Assembly (NCBI GenBank): GCA_046497565.1
Contig: JAWOFK010000073.1
Coordinates: 43,580-107,579 of the forward strand
Origin: RBG-13-51-36 sp046497565
GTDB taxonomy: Bacteria > Chloroflexota > Dehalococcoidia > GIF9 > AB-539-J10
Direction: 5' to 3'
DNA: 64,000 nucleotides
In this document: piece by piece, positions 8,457 to 17,003 of the stretch
Position numbering within the stretch: position 1 is the first letter of the stretch
Layout of the letters: each line of letters starts with the position of its first letter
The notes under the pieces: generated by a model
The model's input: only the letters and a program-made list of their open reading frames with translations
What the model was told of the DNA's origin: nothing
Databases searched by the model: none
Translations under genes and position numbers: made by a program

Positions 8457-9656
8457 CTACTTTGTGCTCCTATTAGCCAATAACTCTGTTATCCTGTCCA
8501 GAACCCTCTCCGCCACCTCTCGTTTAGGCACTAGAGGCAAGTCATCAATTCTGCCCTCGCGGTCAATTATGGTTACTCGATTGGTATCAGCACCAAATCC
8601 GCTATCGCTGGCCGTAATATCGTTAGCCACGATAAGGTCAAGTCCCTTTTGCTGAAGCTTCTGCCTGGCATTTTCCACCAGGTTGCTGCTCTCAGCGGCG
8701 AAGCCCACCTTGATGAAATCTCCTTTGACACTGCCTAAGATATCCGGCGTGCATTCCAGTTCTAAGGTTAGTCCCGCCTCTGTTTTCTTCATCTTTTCTT
8801 CGGCTATTCTTGTCGGGCGATAATCAGATACGGCCGCCGCCATAATCAGAGCGTCAGCCCTGGCAGTTATTTTTTCTACTGCTTGACTCATTTCCTGAGC
8901 CGTGCCGACTGCCATCACGTCAACGCCTGTACACCGGGGTAACGAAGTAGGTGCAGTAACCAACGTTACTTTGGCTCCCCGGTCACGCGCTGCCTCGGCC
9001 AGGGCATAACCCATCTTTCCTGAAGAGCGGTTGCTGATGTAGCGAACGGGGTCGATAGGCTCTTGCGTACCGCCTGCCGTGACCACGATATGTTTGCCAG
9101 CCAGGTCCGCACCCCTTTCAAGTACCTGGCAGACGCTGTCGACAATATCATTGACGTCAGCGAGTCGCCCCAGCCCTTCTCTGCCCGACGCTAACCAGCC
9201 TGTAGCCGGACCAATAATCACGAAGCCGCGAGCTTTGAGCTTAGACAGATTATCCTGGGTAACCGAATTGTTATACATATTGGTTTCCATAGCCGGCGCT
9301 ATGATTACCGGCGCCCTGGTAGCCAGCACAGTGCAACATAGGATGTCGTCAGCAATACCGACAGCCAGCTTGGCAATGATATTGGCTGTAGCAGGAGCGA
9401 TAACTACCATGTCAGCGGATTTCGCCAGGGAGACGTGCTCAATACTGAATTCCGAGGCCGGATCAAACATTTCAGTAGCCACAGGTCTGCCCGTAATGGC
9501 CCGGAAGGTGACCGGTGATATAAATTGGATGGCTTCTGGCGTCATAATCACATTCACATTCGCTCCTGCCCGGGTCAGCTGGCTGGCAATCTCGGCCGCC
9601 TTGTAGGCAGCAATGCTCCCCGTTATTCCTAGAACTATAGTCCTCTTGCTAAGCAT
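8457..9656 (-). CDS. coaBC: Bifunctional phosphopantothenoylcysteine decarboxylase/synthetase
   Basis: A 399-residue fusion carrying steps 2 and 3 of coenzyme A synthesis from 4'-phosphopantothenate. The N-terminal CoaC half is an FMN decarboxylase, with GSIAAYKA, the active-site His in IEHVSLAKSADMVVIAPATAN and the PAMETNMY motif. The CoaB half begins near residue 190 with VTAGGTQEPIDPVRYISNRSSGKMG and contains the KMKK lysines. Start and coaX stop share one base (TAATG), so the two genes are translationally coupled and supply consecutive parts of the pathway. Confidence 0.95.
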   Translation of the reverse strand: MLSKRTIVLGITGSIAAYKAAEIASQLTRAGANVNVIMTPEAIQFISPVTFRAITGRPVATEMFDPASEFSIEHVSLAKSADMVVIAPATANIIAKLAVGIADDILCCTVLATRAPVIIAPAMETNMYNNSVTQDNLSKLKARGFVIIGPATGWLASGREGLGRLADVNDIVDSVCQVLERGADLAGKHIVVTAGGTQEPIDPVRYISNRSSGKMGYALAEAARDRGAKVTLVTAPTSLPRCTGVDVMAVGTAQEMSQAVEKITARADALIMAAAVSDYRPTRIAEEKMKKTEAGLTLELECTPDILGSVKGDFIKVGFAAESSNLVENARQKLQQKGLDLIVANDITASDSGFGADTNRVTIIDREGRIDDLPLVPKREVAERVLDRITELLANRSTK

Positions 9657-10426
9657 TACTGCTCCTTGTTCATTTCATAGATGAGACGCAATCCAATCAA
9701 GGTTAAATCGGGATTTATGACGTCCACGGCTGCTATCTGTTCGGCGAAAGGATAAGCCTGGCCGCCGGTAGCCACCACCTTGACCTTGCTTCCCAGTTCC
9801 CGCTCTATTCGCCGAATCATGCCTTCAATAAGGTCAATGTAACCAAATATTATACCCGATTGCATAGCGGTGATAGTGTTTCTACCGATAACATGCTTCG
9901 GGCGGATTAGCTCTATCCGGGGCAGCATGGCTGTGCGGGTGAATAATGCTTCACTGGCTATGGCAATCCCCGGGGCAATAGCCCCACCCAGATAATCACC
10001 GTCTTTCGAAACAATGTCAAAGGTAGTAGCAGTGCCCAGGTCAATGATTATTAACGGTTTTCCATAGAGATTCTGAGCAGCCACAGCATTGACCACGCGG
10101 TCAGGGCCAACCTCACGAGGATTATCCAGGCGGATGCGCATGCCTGTCTTAACACCCGCTTCGATCACTAAAGGTTCAGTATGCAGATATTTCTGACAGA
10201 GTTCCGTGAACGTGTACAGCAACGGTGGCACGACACCGCATAATGCTACCCCGGTAACCTTTGAAGGCAAGCCTTTATCGCGCTCCATGAGATTGAGCAA
10301 CATGCCGCCATACTCATCCGAGGTGCGATGGATGCCGGTAGCCAAATTCCAGGTAGCTTTCAGATTATCGTCATCAAATATGCCCAGCTTGATGCTGGTG
10401 TTCCCAATATCAATCGCTAGTAACAT
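9656..10426 (-). CDS. coaX: Type III pantothenate kinase
   Basis: A 256-residue ASKHA-fold kinase that phosphorylates pantothenate, the first step of CoA synthesis; type III enzymes need a monovalent cation and are not inhibited by CoA. Motifs are LAIDIGNTSIKLGI (phosphate loop 1), GPDRVVNAVAA (substrate and Asp base), IIDLGTATTFDIVS, and a C-terminal VVATGGQA. It is the first gene of the coaX-coaBC unit, overlapping coaBC by one base. Confidence 0.95.
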   Translation of the reverse strand: MLLAIDIGNTSIKLGIFDDDNLKATWNLATGIHRTSDEYGGMLLNLMERDKGLPSKVTGVALCGVVPPLLYTFTELCQKYLHTEPLVIEAGVKTGMRIRLDNPREVGPDRVVNAVAAQNLYGKPLIIIDLGTATTFDIVSKDGDYLGGAIAPGIAIASEALFTRTAMLPRIELIRPKHVIGRNTITAMQSGIIFGYIDLIEGMIRRIERELGSKVKVVATGGQAYPFAEQIAAVDVINPDLTLIGLRLIYEMNKEQ

Positions 10427-10528
10427 AGGTGCTCAGTTTTACCCCTATCCTCCCGGCTGTATGGGCTGAGTATACCACTACTAGCTAATCCGTGCTACCA
10501 TCGCAGCTTCAGGCCGGAAAGACAGGCA

Positions 10529-11026
10529 TTAGCTAGAAGTATGATTGTCGCCGCTCTCTCCTTGCAGGTCCTGCAACTTCTCGACCATTGCCCGCCAATG
10601 TGTCCCCTGCCAATAGACGCGATGGCAAGCAGGACATTCGGTATATTGAGTCTGCGTTTCAAAAACGTGAGGGGGAACCAGGCTTTGCACTTCTTCTTTA
10701 CTCCGAGGCAGTAATGGTTCGTTACACTCCAGACAAAGCGAAAAGGGTCTGAAATGATAATCTAACTGCAAAGCTTTAGCCACGCCTCTTATTTGACTTC
10801 TAGGATCGTCCTGTTCAATCAGTAGAGCTTTGACTTTACCATTTGTGACCAGGCGTCTTTTCATGAATTCAGTATCCTTAGTCAAAATCACTCTATCTTC
10901 ATTGAGAGCCACGTTGATCATGCTGCTGTCGTCTTTTTGTTTGAAGAGCAGAGTGTCGTAGCCAATCAGCCTTAACCATCGAGCAAGCTTGCCAACGTTG
11001 TTGTCTACAATGAATTTGGTCTCCAT
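10529..11026 (-). CDS. Mut7-C RNase-domain protein (DUF82) with zinc ribbon
   Basis: A 165-residue protein. The N-terminus, KFIVDNNVGKLARWLRLIGYDT with later LTKDTEF, matches the PIN-fold Mut7-C domain, whose acidic residues (Asp8, the DD near 33, and the Asp of KDTEF) resemble PIN nuclease sites. The C-terminus has two Cys pairs (CLECNEPL and CPACHRVYW) forming the zinc ribbon usual in this family. Nuclease activity is predicted for the family but not well characterised. It follows the aldehyde oxidoreductase gene on the same strand with a 35-base gap; a functional link is not obvious. Confidence 0.85.
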   Translation of the reverse strand: METKFIVDNNVGKLARWLRLIGYDTLLFKQKDDSSMINVALNEDRVILTKDTEFMKRRLVTNGKVKALLIEQDDPRSQIRGVAKALQLDYHFRPFSLCLECNEPLLPRSKEEVQSLVPPHVFETQTQYTECPACHRVYWQGTHWRAMVEKLQDLQGESGDNHTSS

Positions 11027-11061
11027 AGCTTGCCCAGAACGGATGAATCATTCGGCAGAAG

Positions 11062-12891
11062 CTAGTCTGAAAACTTCTCTTCCACCTTGGCTGGTGGAAT
11101 GCCGTTTTCATCCCAGCCGCGCTTCTGATAGTACAGTGTAAGAAGTTTCTGGAAATCTTCCCGGTCGATCACCTTGCCCGCATTTGGACCCGTGAGAGCA
11201 GGATTAGCCCAGACCTTATAGGGAAGCTTGTCATCTTTACGGCTCATACCGAGGCGGACATTTATCAGTCTTGTCAGGTCGTATATGTCATTCGAGAGCT
11301 CTAGAAGCTCTTCGAGGGACGTTTCGTTTCCAGTGACATATTTGTAGAAGTTCGCATAGTGCTGCTCGCTCAGCCCGAGTTCAATCCAGGGCAAGCGACA
11401 AACACCGAGCATGTCAAACAAAGGGCGCAGCTTCTGGTGATATAAGACGGTGTCAACCTTCTCGTTGTTAGTCCAGTTCTGACCTTCTTCCATTTCCTTG
11501 GCAATCGTCCAGGCCCGTGTGTGATGCGCACCTATGTCCGAGGTAGCATAGGCCAGGCCCATGGAAATGCTGGCGCGGCTGTCGTAGGCCGATTGCTCAA
11601 GGCCCTTGACCTGGAGAATGACTTTGTCCATTTCGGGCCACTTCTCAATCATACGACGGGAGCCATCGGCAAGGATATCACCGACGCCCTGCCGGTAGGC
11701 GATTTTCTGTATCAGCTCCAAAATGGCATCCTCATCTCCCCAGGCAATCTCCCTGCCATCGAGGTCGCTGAGCGACAGAACCCCCTTCTCGTAGCCCTCT
11801 ATTGTAGCTCCCACGATGTTGCCTGTGGAAATTGTATCTATACCCAGTTCATCGCACAGTCGGGTCACAGAAAGTATGGCAGCGAAGTTCTCAATCCCCA
11901 GGTTTGGTCCCAGCATAGCACAGGTTTCGTATTCTGGTCCCTCAACTACCGTGCCTGCATATTTCCCGCTCTTAACAAGGCAAATATTGCCGCAACACAT
12001 GGGACAGGAAAAGCATGCGCTATCACCTATCTTATAGCGGTGTAACATTGTCGTGCCATTGACCTGGTCATGCCTGGCAAAAACGCTATCCTTAAAATTG
12101 TATGTCGGCAGAATGCCCTTCTCGTTGGCATAGTCGATGACGTTCATCAGGCCTTCCTGTTGCCACAGTTTGAAATACTTGTGTTCCTCCATATATTTGA
12201 AAGCCTGCTCAGCCTCTGCCGTCAGCCCGGCCAAATCATAGACGGGAAGGTCCGTGTGCCCCCGGACAACAATTGCCTTGAGGTTCTTGGCCCCCATGAT
12301 TGCGCCCATCCCGGCCCGGCCGGCATTGCGGCTCCAGTCGGCATTGACAGCCGCGAACCTGACAAGGTTCTCACCCCCAATGCCTATCGTGGCAACATGG
12401 ACCGCGTGGGTGCCCAGCCGCTCCTTTATCATCCCTTCGGCTTCCAGGCAACTTGTTCTTTTCAGTTCGGGCATGGAAAGGATTGTCGTTTCACCATTGT
12501 CGATAAAAAGAACAGATAGTTCCGGTGCCTTGCCATTAATGGAGAGCACATCAATGCCCGTCTGTCGGAGTTCGATACCGAAGCCGCCACCCATAGAAGA
12601 ATCACCATAGAGGCCGGTAGCCGGTGAGATAGCAACAAAGGAGTTCTTTCCCGATGAGGGCAGATAAACCCCGGTCAGAGGTCCCGGCGCCACAACCAGA
12701 AGATTCTCGGGGCCAAGGGGGTCTATCTTGAAATCATGCTTCCTCAGGTTATCCCAGACCAATTTCGCACCAAAGCCACGTCCCCCGATATACTTTTCAA
12801 TGAAAGCGTCCGCAACAGTCCGGCGTTCAGCAGTGCCTTTCGTAAGGTCTACGTGGAGGTGTTGCTTGAAATATCCGCTCTTTATGCTCAT
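11062..12891 (-). CDS. Aldehyde:ferredoxin oxidoreductase family protein (tungstopterin enzyme)
   Basis: A 609-residue AOR-family enzyme, oxidising an aldehyde to a carboxylic acid (or the reverse) with ferredoxin at a bis-tungstopterin centre. N-terminal GGRGFGAKLVWDNL and GPLTGVYLPSSGKNSF plus GRAGMGAIMGAKNLKAI (191-207) form the pterin-binding part. The [4Fe-4S] ligands are the Cys group at 293, 296 and 299/300 with a distal Cys in MLGVCRLPW near 505. The start ATG overlaps the stop of the upstream ferredoxin gene by four bases (ATGA), so it forms a complex or redox pair with that protein. Substrate is unknown. Confidence 0.93.
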   Translation of the reverse strand: MSIKSGYFKQHLHVDLTKGTAERRTVADAFIEKYIGGRGFGAKLVWDNLRKHDFKIDPLGPENLLVVAPGPLTGVYLPSSGKNSFVAISPATGLYGDSSMGGGFGIELRQTGIDVLSINGKAPELSVLFIDNGETTILSMPELKRTSCLEAEGMIKERLGTHAVHVATIGIGGENLVRFAAVNADWSRNAGRAGMGAIMGAKNLKAIVVRGHTDLPVYDLAGLTAEAEQAFKYMEEHKYFKLWQQEGLMNVIDYANEKGILPTYNFKDSVFARHDQVNGTTMLHRYKIGDSACFSCPMCCGNICLVKSGKYAGTVVEGPEYETCAMLGPNLGIENFAAILSVTRLCDELGIDTISTGNIVGATIEGYEKGVLSLSDLDGREIAWGDEDAILELIQKIAYRQGVGDILADGSRRMIEKWPEMDKVILQVKGLEQSAYDSRASISMGLAYATSDIGAHHTRAWTIAKEMEEGQNWTNNEKVDTVLYHQKLRPLFDMLGVCRLPWIELGLSEQHYANFYKYVTGNETSLEELLELSNDIYDLTRLINVRLGMSRKDDKLPYKVWANPALTGPNAGKVIDREDFQKLLTLYYQKRGWDENGIPPAKVEEKFSD

Positions 12892-13421
12892 AGCTCTTCT
12901 TTTCCTACTTCGGCATAGCGGATGACCTTCTTTTCGCCCTTCTCGTAGAACTCAATTTCCTTCATCTGTGTGTAACTGAGGACGTTGTTGAGACGCCTGG
13001 ATTCGCCCAGAGCAGCCTCCGGTATCAGCCTGAGTGCTCCCTTGGGACATTTCCTGACGCACTCGGGGTCTCCTCCACACATATCACACTTGATGGGCAG
13101 GTCATAATCTTCATGTATATATATTGCTCCAAAAGGACACGCTTCCACACATTTGTAACAGGAACTGCAATTCTCTTCATCCAGTCGCACAACGCCATCA
13201 AGCCATCGCAAGGTATCAGTAGGACATACTTGCGCACATGCCGGCACTTTGCACTGGCTGCACACAATCGGCATTCTCACGACGGGTTGAGGGTATGTGC
13301 TCAAGACTCTTATGGCCGCCTTCTTGGGATTGTTCACCCCGAAATGTTTGATGGCACATACAAGTTCACAGATTCTGCAACCGGAACACTGCTCAGGGAT
13401 TACCGTCAGCTTCTTCGACAT
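12888..13421 (-). CDS. Four-cluster 4Fe-4S ferredoxin-type protein (HycB/AOR electron-transfer subunit)
   Basis: A 177-residue polyferredoxin with four Cys sets: CSGCRICELVC near the N-terminus, CSQCKVPACAQVC, CSSCYKCVEAC, and CDMCGGDPECVRKC. The pattern matches HycB/DmsB-like electron-transfer subunits with four [4Fe-4S] clusters. It is the first gene of the two-gene unit with the aldehyde oxidoreductase (four-base overlap) and most likely accepts its electrons. There is no signal peptide, so it is cytoplasmic. Confidence 0.92.
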   Translation of the reverse strand: MSKKLTVIPEQCSGCRICELVCAIKHFGVNNPKKAAIRVLSTYPQPVVRMPIVCSQCKVPACAQVCPTDTLRWLDGVVRLDEENCSSCYKCVEACPFGAIYIHEDYDLPIKCDMCGGDPECVRKCPKGALRLIPEAALGESRRLNNVLSYTQMKEIEFYEKGEKKVIRYAEVGKEEL

Positions 13422-13542
13422 CAGATGGTCCTGGGAAGATTCGTGTAATTATCACCCCTGGATGGCGAGGTTGTCAATAAGGGTTAAGATGCATTCAAGC
13501 CACCGGGAATGCCCTGGTAAGCAATTTGGAGTGATACCATAG

Positions 13543-13548
13543 TATAAT
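13543..13548 (+). promoter_or_regulatory. -10 box directly ahead of polA
   Basis: A perfect TATAAT ends six bases before the polA ATG at 13555. Initiation at the usual distance would fall on the A of the ATG, giving a leaderless message; no Shine-Dalgarno sequence is present. No good -35 box is seen at 17 bases. Confidence 0.4.
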
Positions 13549-13554
13549 AAAGCT

Positions 13555-16254
13555 ATGACAAAGGAGAGGGAACCGCTCTTGCTGCTTTTTGACGGCAACG
13601 CCCTGGTGCACCGCGCCTTTCACGCTCTGCCCCCGCTAACCCAACCCAAGACCGGGGAGATGATAAACGCCGTCTATGGCTTTGCCAGTACCTTGATCAA
13701 AGTGTTTGCTGATTTCAAGCCTACTCATTGGGCTGTCACCTTTGACCGTCCTACGCCGACCTTCAGGCATGAAATGTTCGAGGAATACAAAGCGCAGCGC
13801 CCGGCCGCGCCCGAGGAACTGAGAAGCCAGATTAAGAAGGTCCATCAGCTGGTGGAGGCGTTCTGTATTCCCGTCTTTGAAATAGACGGCTTCGAGGCCG
13901 ATGATGTCCTGGGCACTCTGAGCAAGCAGGCTGATGAGCAGGGTATCGAGACCATCATCGTGACCGGGGACAATGACATGCTCCAGACTGTTTTGCCCCG
14001 AGTAAAGGCCCTGGCTCCCAGACGGACCTTCACAGATACCATCCTCTACGATGAGGAGGCAGTAGAGCAGAAATATGGCGTCAAACCTGAACAACTCGCT
14101 GACCTCAAGGCACTGGTCGGTGATGTCTCGGATAATATACCTGGTCTGCCCGGTGTGGGTCCGAAAACAGCCACCAAGCTGCTACAGCAGTATGACAGCC
14201 TCGAAGGAGTCTACGACCATCTTGATGATATAACGCCGAGTAAGTTGCAGGACACGCTGCGTGAATATCGCGCTCAGGCTTTCCGGAATAAGGAACTGTC
14301 CACCATAGTCAAGGATGTTCCTGTCAAGCTGGACCTGGAAGCCTGCCGGGTAAGCCACTATGACCGGAACCAGGTGGCTAAGCTTTTCCAGGAGCTTCAA
14401 TTCAACAAATTGCTCTCGCGCCTGCCTCAAATACAGGGTGAGGGCACCAAGCCCTCTGCGGTCAATTGCCACATGGTAAACACGGAGACAGCTTTGGAAG
14501 AGCTCATAGCCGAAGTCAAAACGGCACAGCGACTGGCCATTGAGATTGAACCCACGGGCGAAAAGACTGGGATGGCCGATTTAGTAGGTATAGCGATATC
14601 CCCAGCCCAGGGAAAGGCTTTCTACATACCTGTGGGGCACCAGGGATTGAACCAACCGCAACAGTTGCCGATCACCCAGATCACAGCCCGACTCAAAGCA
14701 ATCCTGGAAAATGCCAGAGTAGAAAAGACTGCCTATAACGGCAAGCATGTCATAGCAATGCTGGCTCGTTCTGGAATAGAAGTCAGGAACCTGAGTTTCG
14801 ACCCCATGCTCGCTGCCTATCTCCTTGGCGAAAAGAGCCTCGAGCTTAAAGCACTGGCCTTTAACAAACTGGGCACCGAGATAGCGACCCCGGCTGAACT
14901 ATGTGGCGTTGGGAGAAAACAAACCCTGCTATCCCTCCTGGACGTGAGCCAGACCGCCGACTACGCCTGTGCCAGCGTGAACATCGTCTGGAGCTTAAAG
15001 GAGAGCCTGCAAACTGAACTGCGTAAGCAGGGACTGTGGCGCCTGTTCACCGATGTGGAGATGGCTTTGATTCCGGTTTTGGTAGCAATGGAGAGCAACG
15101 GCATTCTTCTGGACACCGGGCTGCTCCGTGAGATGTCTCACGAACTGGGTCAGCAACTGCTGAAATTAGAGAAGGACATCTACAGCAGTGTCGGGCATCA
15201 ATTCAATATCAATTCGCCGCAGCAGTTAGGCAAGGTCCTTTTTGGGGATCTCAATCTACCGCAGTCTCGCAGAACTAAGACCGGGTACTCCACTGAAGCC
15301 TCAGTCATGGAGGCATTGAGAGGCACTCATCCGGTAGTTGAACTGATATTGAGGTATCGTCAGCTCAGCAAGCTCAAGTCAACCTATGTTGATGCTCTAC
15401 CACTGCTTGTTGACCCCGCGACCGGCAGGCTGCACACCAGTTTCAACCAGACGGGCACAGCCACTGGCCGACTCTCCTCCAGCGACCCCAACCTACAGAA
15501 CATACCGATAAGGGGAGAGATTGGCAAAAAGATACGGAAAGCCATCATAGCTCCGGCCGGGACATACCTTCTCAGCGCCGATTACTCGCAGATTGACCTC
15601 AGAGCCCTGGCACACCTGTCGCAAGACCCGGGTCTGATCGAATCCTTCGCCCAGGACGAGGATATCCATGCCCTGACCGCCTCCAGTATCTTCGGCATCC
15701 CCACAGACGAGGTAACCCCTGAGATGCGCCGAAACGCCAAGACGGTTAATTTTGGAGTTGTTTATGGCATGAGCGATTACGGCCTGGAGCAAGCTACCAG
15801 CTTCAGCCGGGAGGAGGCCTCCCGGTTCATCGCCCTGTATTTTGAGAAATATCCCAAGGTAAAGGAATATCTTGAGGCAACCAAGGAGCAGGCCCGGAAG
15901 ATGGGCTATGTGCAAACGGTATTGGGGAGGAGGCGATCTCTGCCCGAGATCAACTCCTCAAACCGAGTGGTCAGGGAGGCTGCTGAGCGCATGGCCATAA
16001 ATGCCCCCGTACAGGGCAGCTCCGCCGATATCATTAAGATCGCCATGATAAACTTGCATCAGGAAATACAGAGGCGGAACCTTAAGAGCAAGATGCTGTT
16101 ACAGGTACATGATGATTTGCTCTTCGAAGTACCCGAGAATGAACTGGAGGAAATGAAATCTCTGGTCCCTGAGCTTATGACTGGGGCGGTTGAACTCCGT
16201 GTCCCCTTAAAAGTGGATACCAAGCTGGGCAGAAACTGGGGGGAGATGGACTAA
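13555..16254 (+). CDS. polA: DNA polymerase I
   Basis: An 899-residue family A polymerase for Okazaki fragment processing and repair. Residues 1-290 are the 5'-nuclease (LLFDGNALVHRAFHALP, FEADDVLGTL, VTGDNDMLQ, DNIPGLPGVGPKTA). The central 3'-5' exonuclease domain keeps the fold but not the metal ligands: the DxE motif reads IEIEP and the positions of the two later Asp residues are occupied by other residues (NGKHVIAM, CASVNIV), so proofreading is probably absent, as in Taq. The polymerase has TATGRLSSSDPNLQNIP, motif A DYSQIDLRALAH (Asp where Pol I normally has Glu), the O helix KTVNFGVVYG, and motif C LLQVHDD. It converges with the Fe-S gene downstream with a four-base gap. Confidence 0.96.
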   Translation: MTKEREPLLLLFDGNALVHRAFHALPPLTQPKTGEMINAVYGFASTLIKVFADFKPTHWAVTFDRPTPTFRHEMFEEYKAQRPAAPEELRSQIKKVHQLVEAFCIPVFEIDGFEADDVLGTLSKQADEQGIETIIVTGDNDMLQTVLPRVKALAPRRTFTDTILYDEEAVEQKYGVKPEQLADLKALVGDVSDNIPGLPGVGPKTATKLLQQYDSLEGVYDHLDDITPSKLQDTLREYRAQAFRNKELSTIVKDVPVKLDLEACRVSHYDRNQVAKLFQELQFNKLLSRLPQIQGEGTKPSAVNCHMVNTETALEELIAEVKTAQRLAIEIEPTGEKTGMADLVGIAISPAQGKAFYIPVGHQGLNQPQQLPITQITARLKAILENARVEKTAYNGKHVIAMLARSGIEVRNLSFDPMLAAYLLGEKSLELKALAFNKLGTEIATPAELCGVGRKQTLLSLLDVSQTADYACASVNIVWSLKESLQTELRKQGLWRLFTDVEMALIPVLVAMESNGILLDTGLLREMSHELGQQLLKLEKDIYSSVGHQFNINSPQQLGKVLFGDLNLPQSRRTKTGYSTEASVMEALRGTHPVVELILRYRQLSKLKSTYVDALPLLVDPATGRLHTSFNQTGTATGRLSSSDPNLQNIPIRGEIGKKIRKAIIAPAGTYLLSADYSQIDLRALAHLSQDPGLIESFAQDEDIHALTASSIFGIPTDEVTPEMRRNAKTVNFGVVYGMSDYGLEQATSFSREEASRFIALYFEKYPKVKEYLEATKEQARKMGYVQTVLGRRRSLPEINSSNRVVREAAERMAINAPVQGSSADIIKIAMINLHQEIQRRNLKSKMLLQVHDDLLFEVPENELEEMKSLVPELMTGAVELRVPLKVDTKLGRNWGEMD

Positions 16255-16258
16255 GACG

Positions 16259-16945
16259 TCAGGAGCTTGCTGTAGCCTTACGCAGCACCAGGGCACCAAC
16301 AGGGCAGACGACAACACACTCGCTACAGTCCTCACAACCGGCTCTCCCCATTGGCTCGTCCCCAAAAGTGGTGACCATCCTCCGGAAGCCGCGGTAAGCA
16401 AACCCAATCTTTCCCTTGCCCAGTTTTTCCCGGCACACCCAAACGCATCTGCCGCAGAGTACACATTTGTTGGGGTCGTACACGAACAGAGGACTGCTTT
16501 CATCCACGGGCAGGTCGGGCAATATCTTGCTGAACCGTTTCGTCTTGAGCTTCACGCCGAGGTGCTTGGCCAGATTCTGAAGCTCGCAGGAACCATTTCT
16601 CGGACAATGGGTGCAATCCACAGGATGGCTGGCCAGGAGTAATTCCAGAGCGGTGCGAGCCAGTCTCAATGCCTTTGCCCCTCTGGTATCGACCACCATC
16701 CCTTCTGCCACAGGTGTGGTACAGGCTGTCACCGGAGCATCCTTACCTTCGACCTCCACAAAACAGAGACGACAGGAGGCAAAAGGCTCGCTCTTTTCCC
16801 GAATGGCACAAAGATTGGGGATGTAGACGCCATTATCCAGAGCTGCCCACAGGACCTTTTCTCCTGGGGCAGCTCTTATTTTCTTACCGTCAATCGTCAG
16901 AGAAACGCTCTTAAATTTTGCCAGTACCGTCACCTCTTTTCTCAC
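16259..16945 (-). CDS. NuoG-like iron-sulfur electron-transfer protein
   Basis: A 228-residue protein with a plant-type [2Fe-2S] domain (residues about 10-85; CAIREKSEPFASCRLCFVEV and a later Cys), a His-Cys3 cluster (HPVDCTHCPRNGSCELQ, about 107-123), and a two-cluster ferredoxin domain (CVLCGRCVWVC and CEDCSECVVVC). This is the N-terminal layout of NuoG, HoxU and formate dehydrogenase or hydrogenase partner subunits, without a catalytic domain. It lies 58 bases after fhs in the C1 operon, so I infer that it wires electrons for a formate- or THF-linked oxidoreductase encoded elsewhere. Confidence 0.85.
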   Translation of the reverse strand: MRKEVTVLAKFKSVSLTIDGKKIRAAPGEKVLWAALDNGVYIPNLCAIREKSEPFASCRLCFVEVEGKDAPVTACTTPVAEGMVVDTRGAKALRLARTALELLLASHPVDCTHCPRNGSCELQNLAKHLGVKLKTKRFSKILPDLPVDESSPLFVYDPNKCVLCGRCVWVCREKLGKGKIGFAYRGFRRMVTTFGDEPMGRAGCEDCSECVVVCPVGALVLRKATASS

Positions 16946-17003
16946 CCTTGAGGAAGAGAAAAGCTCAGGGCCAGAGTATCTTCCTGAACTGGCCTATCGC
17001 CCT

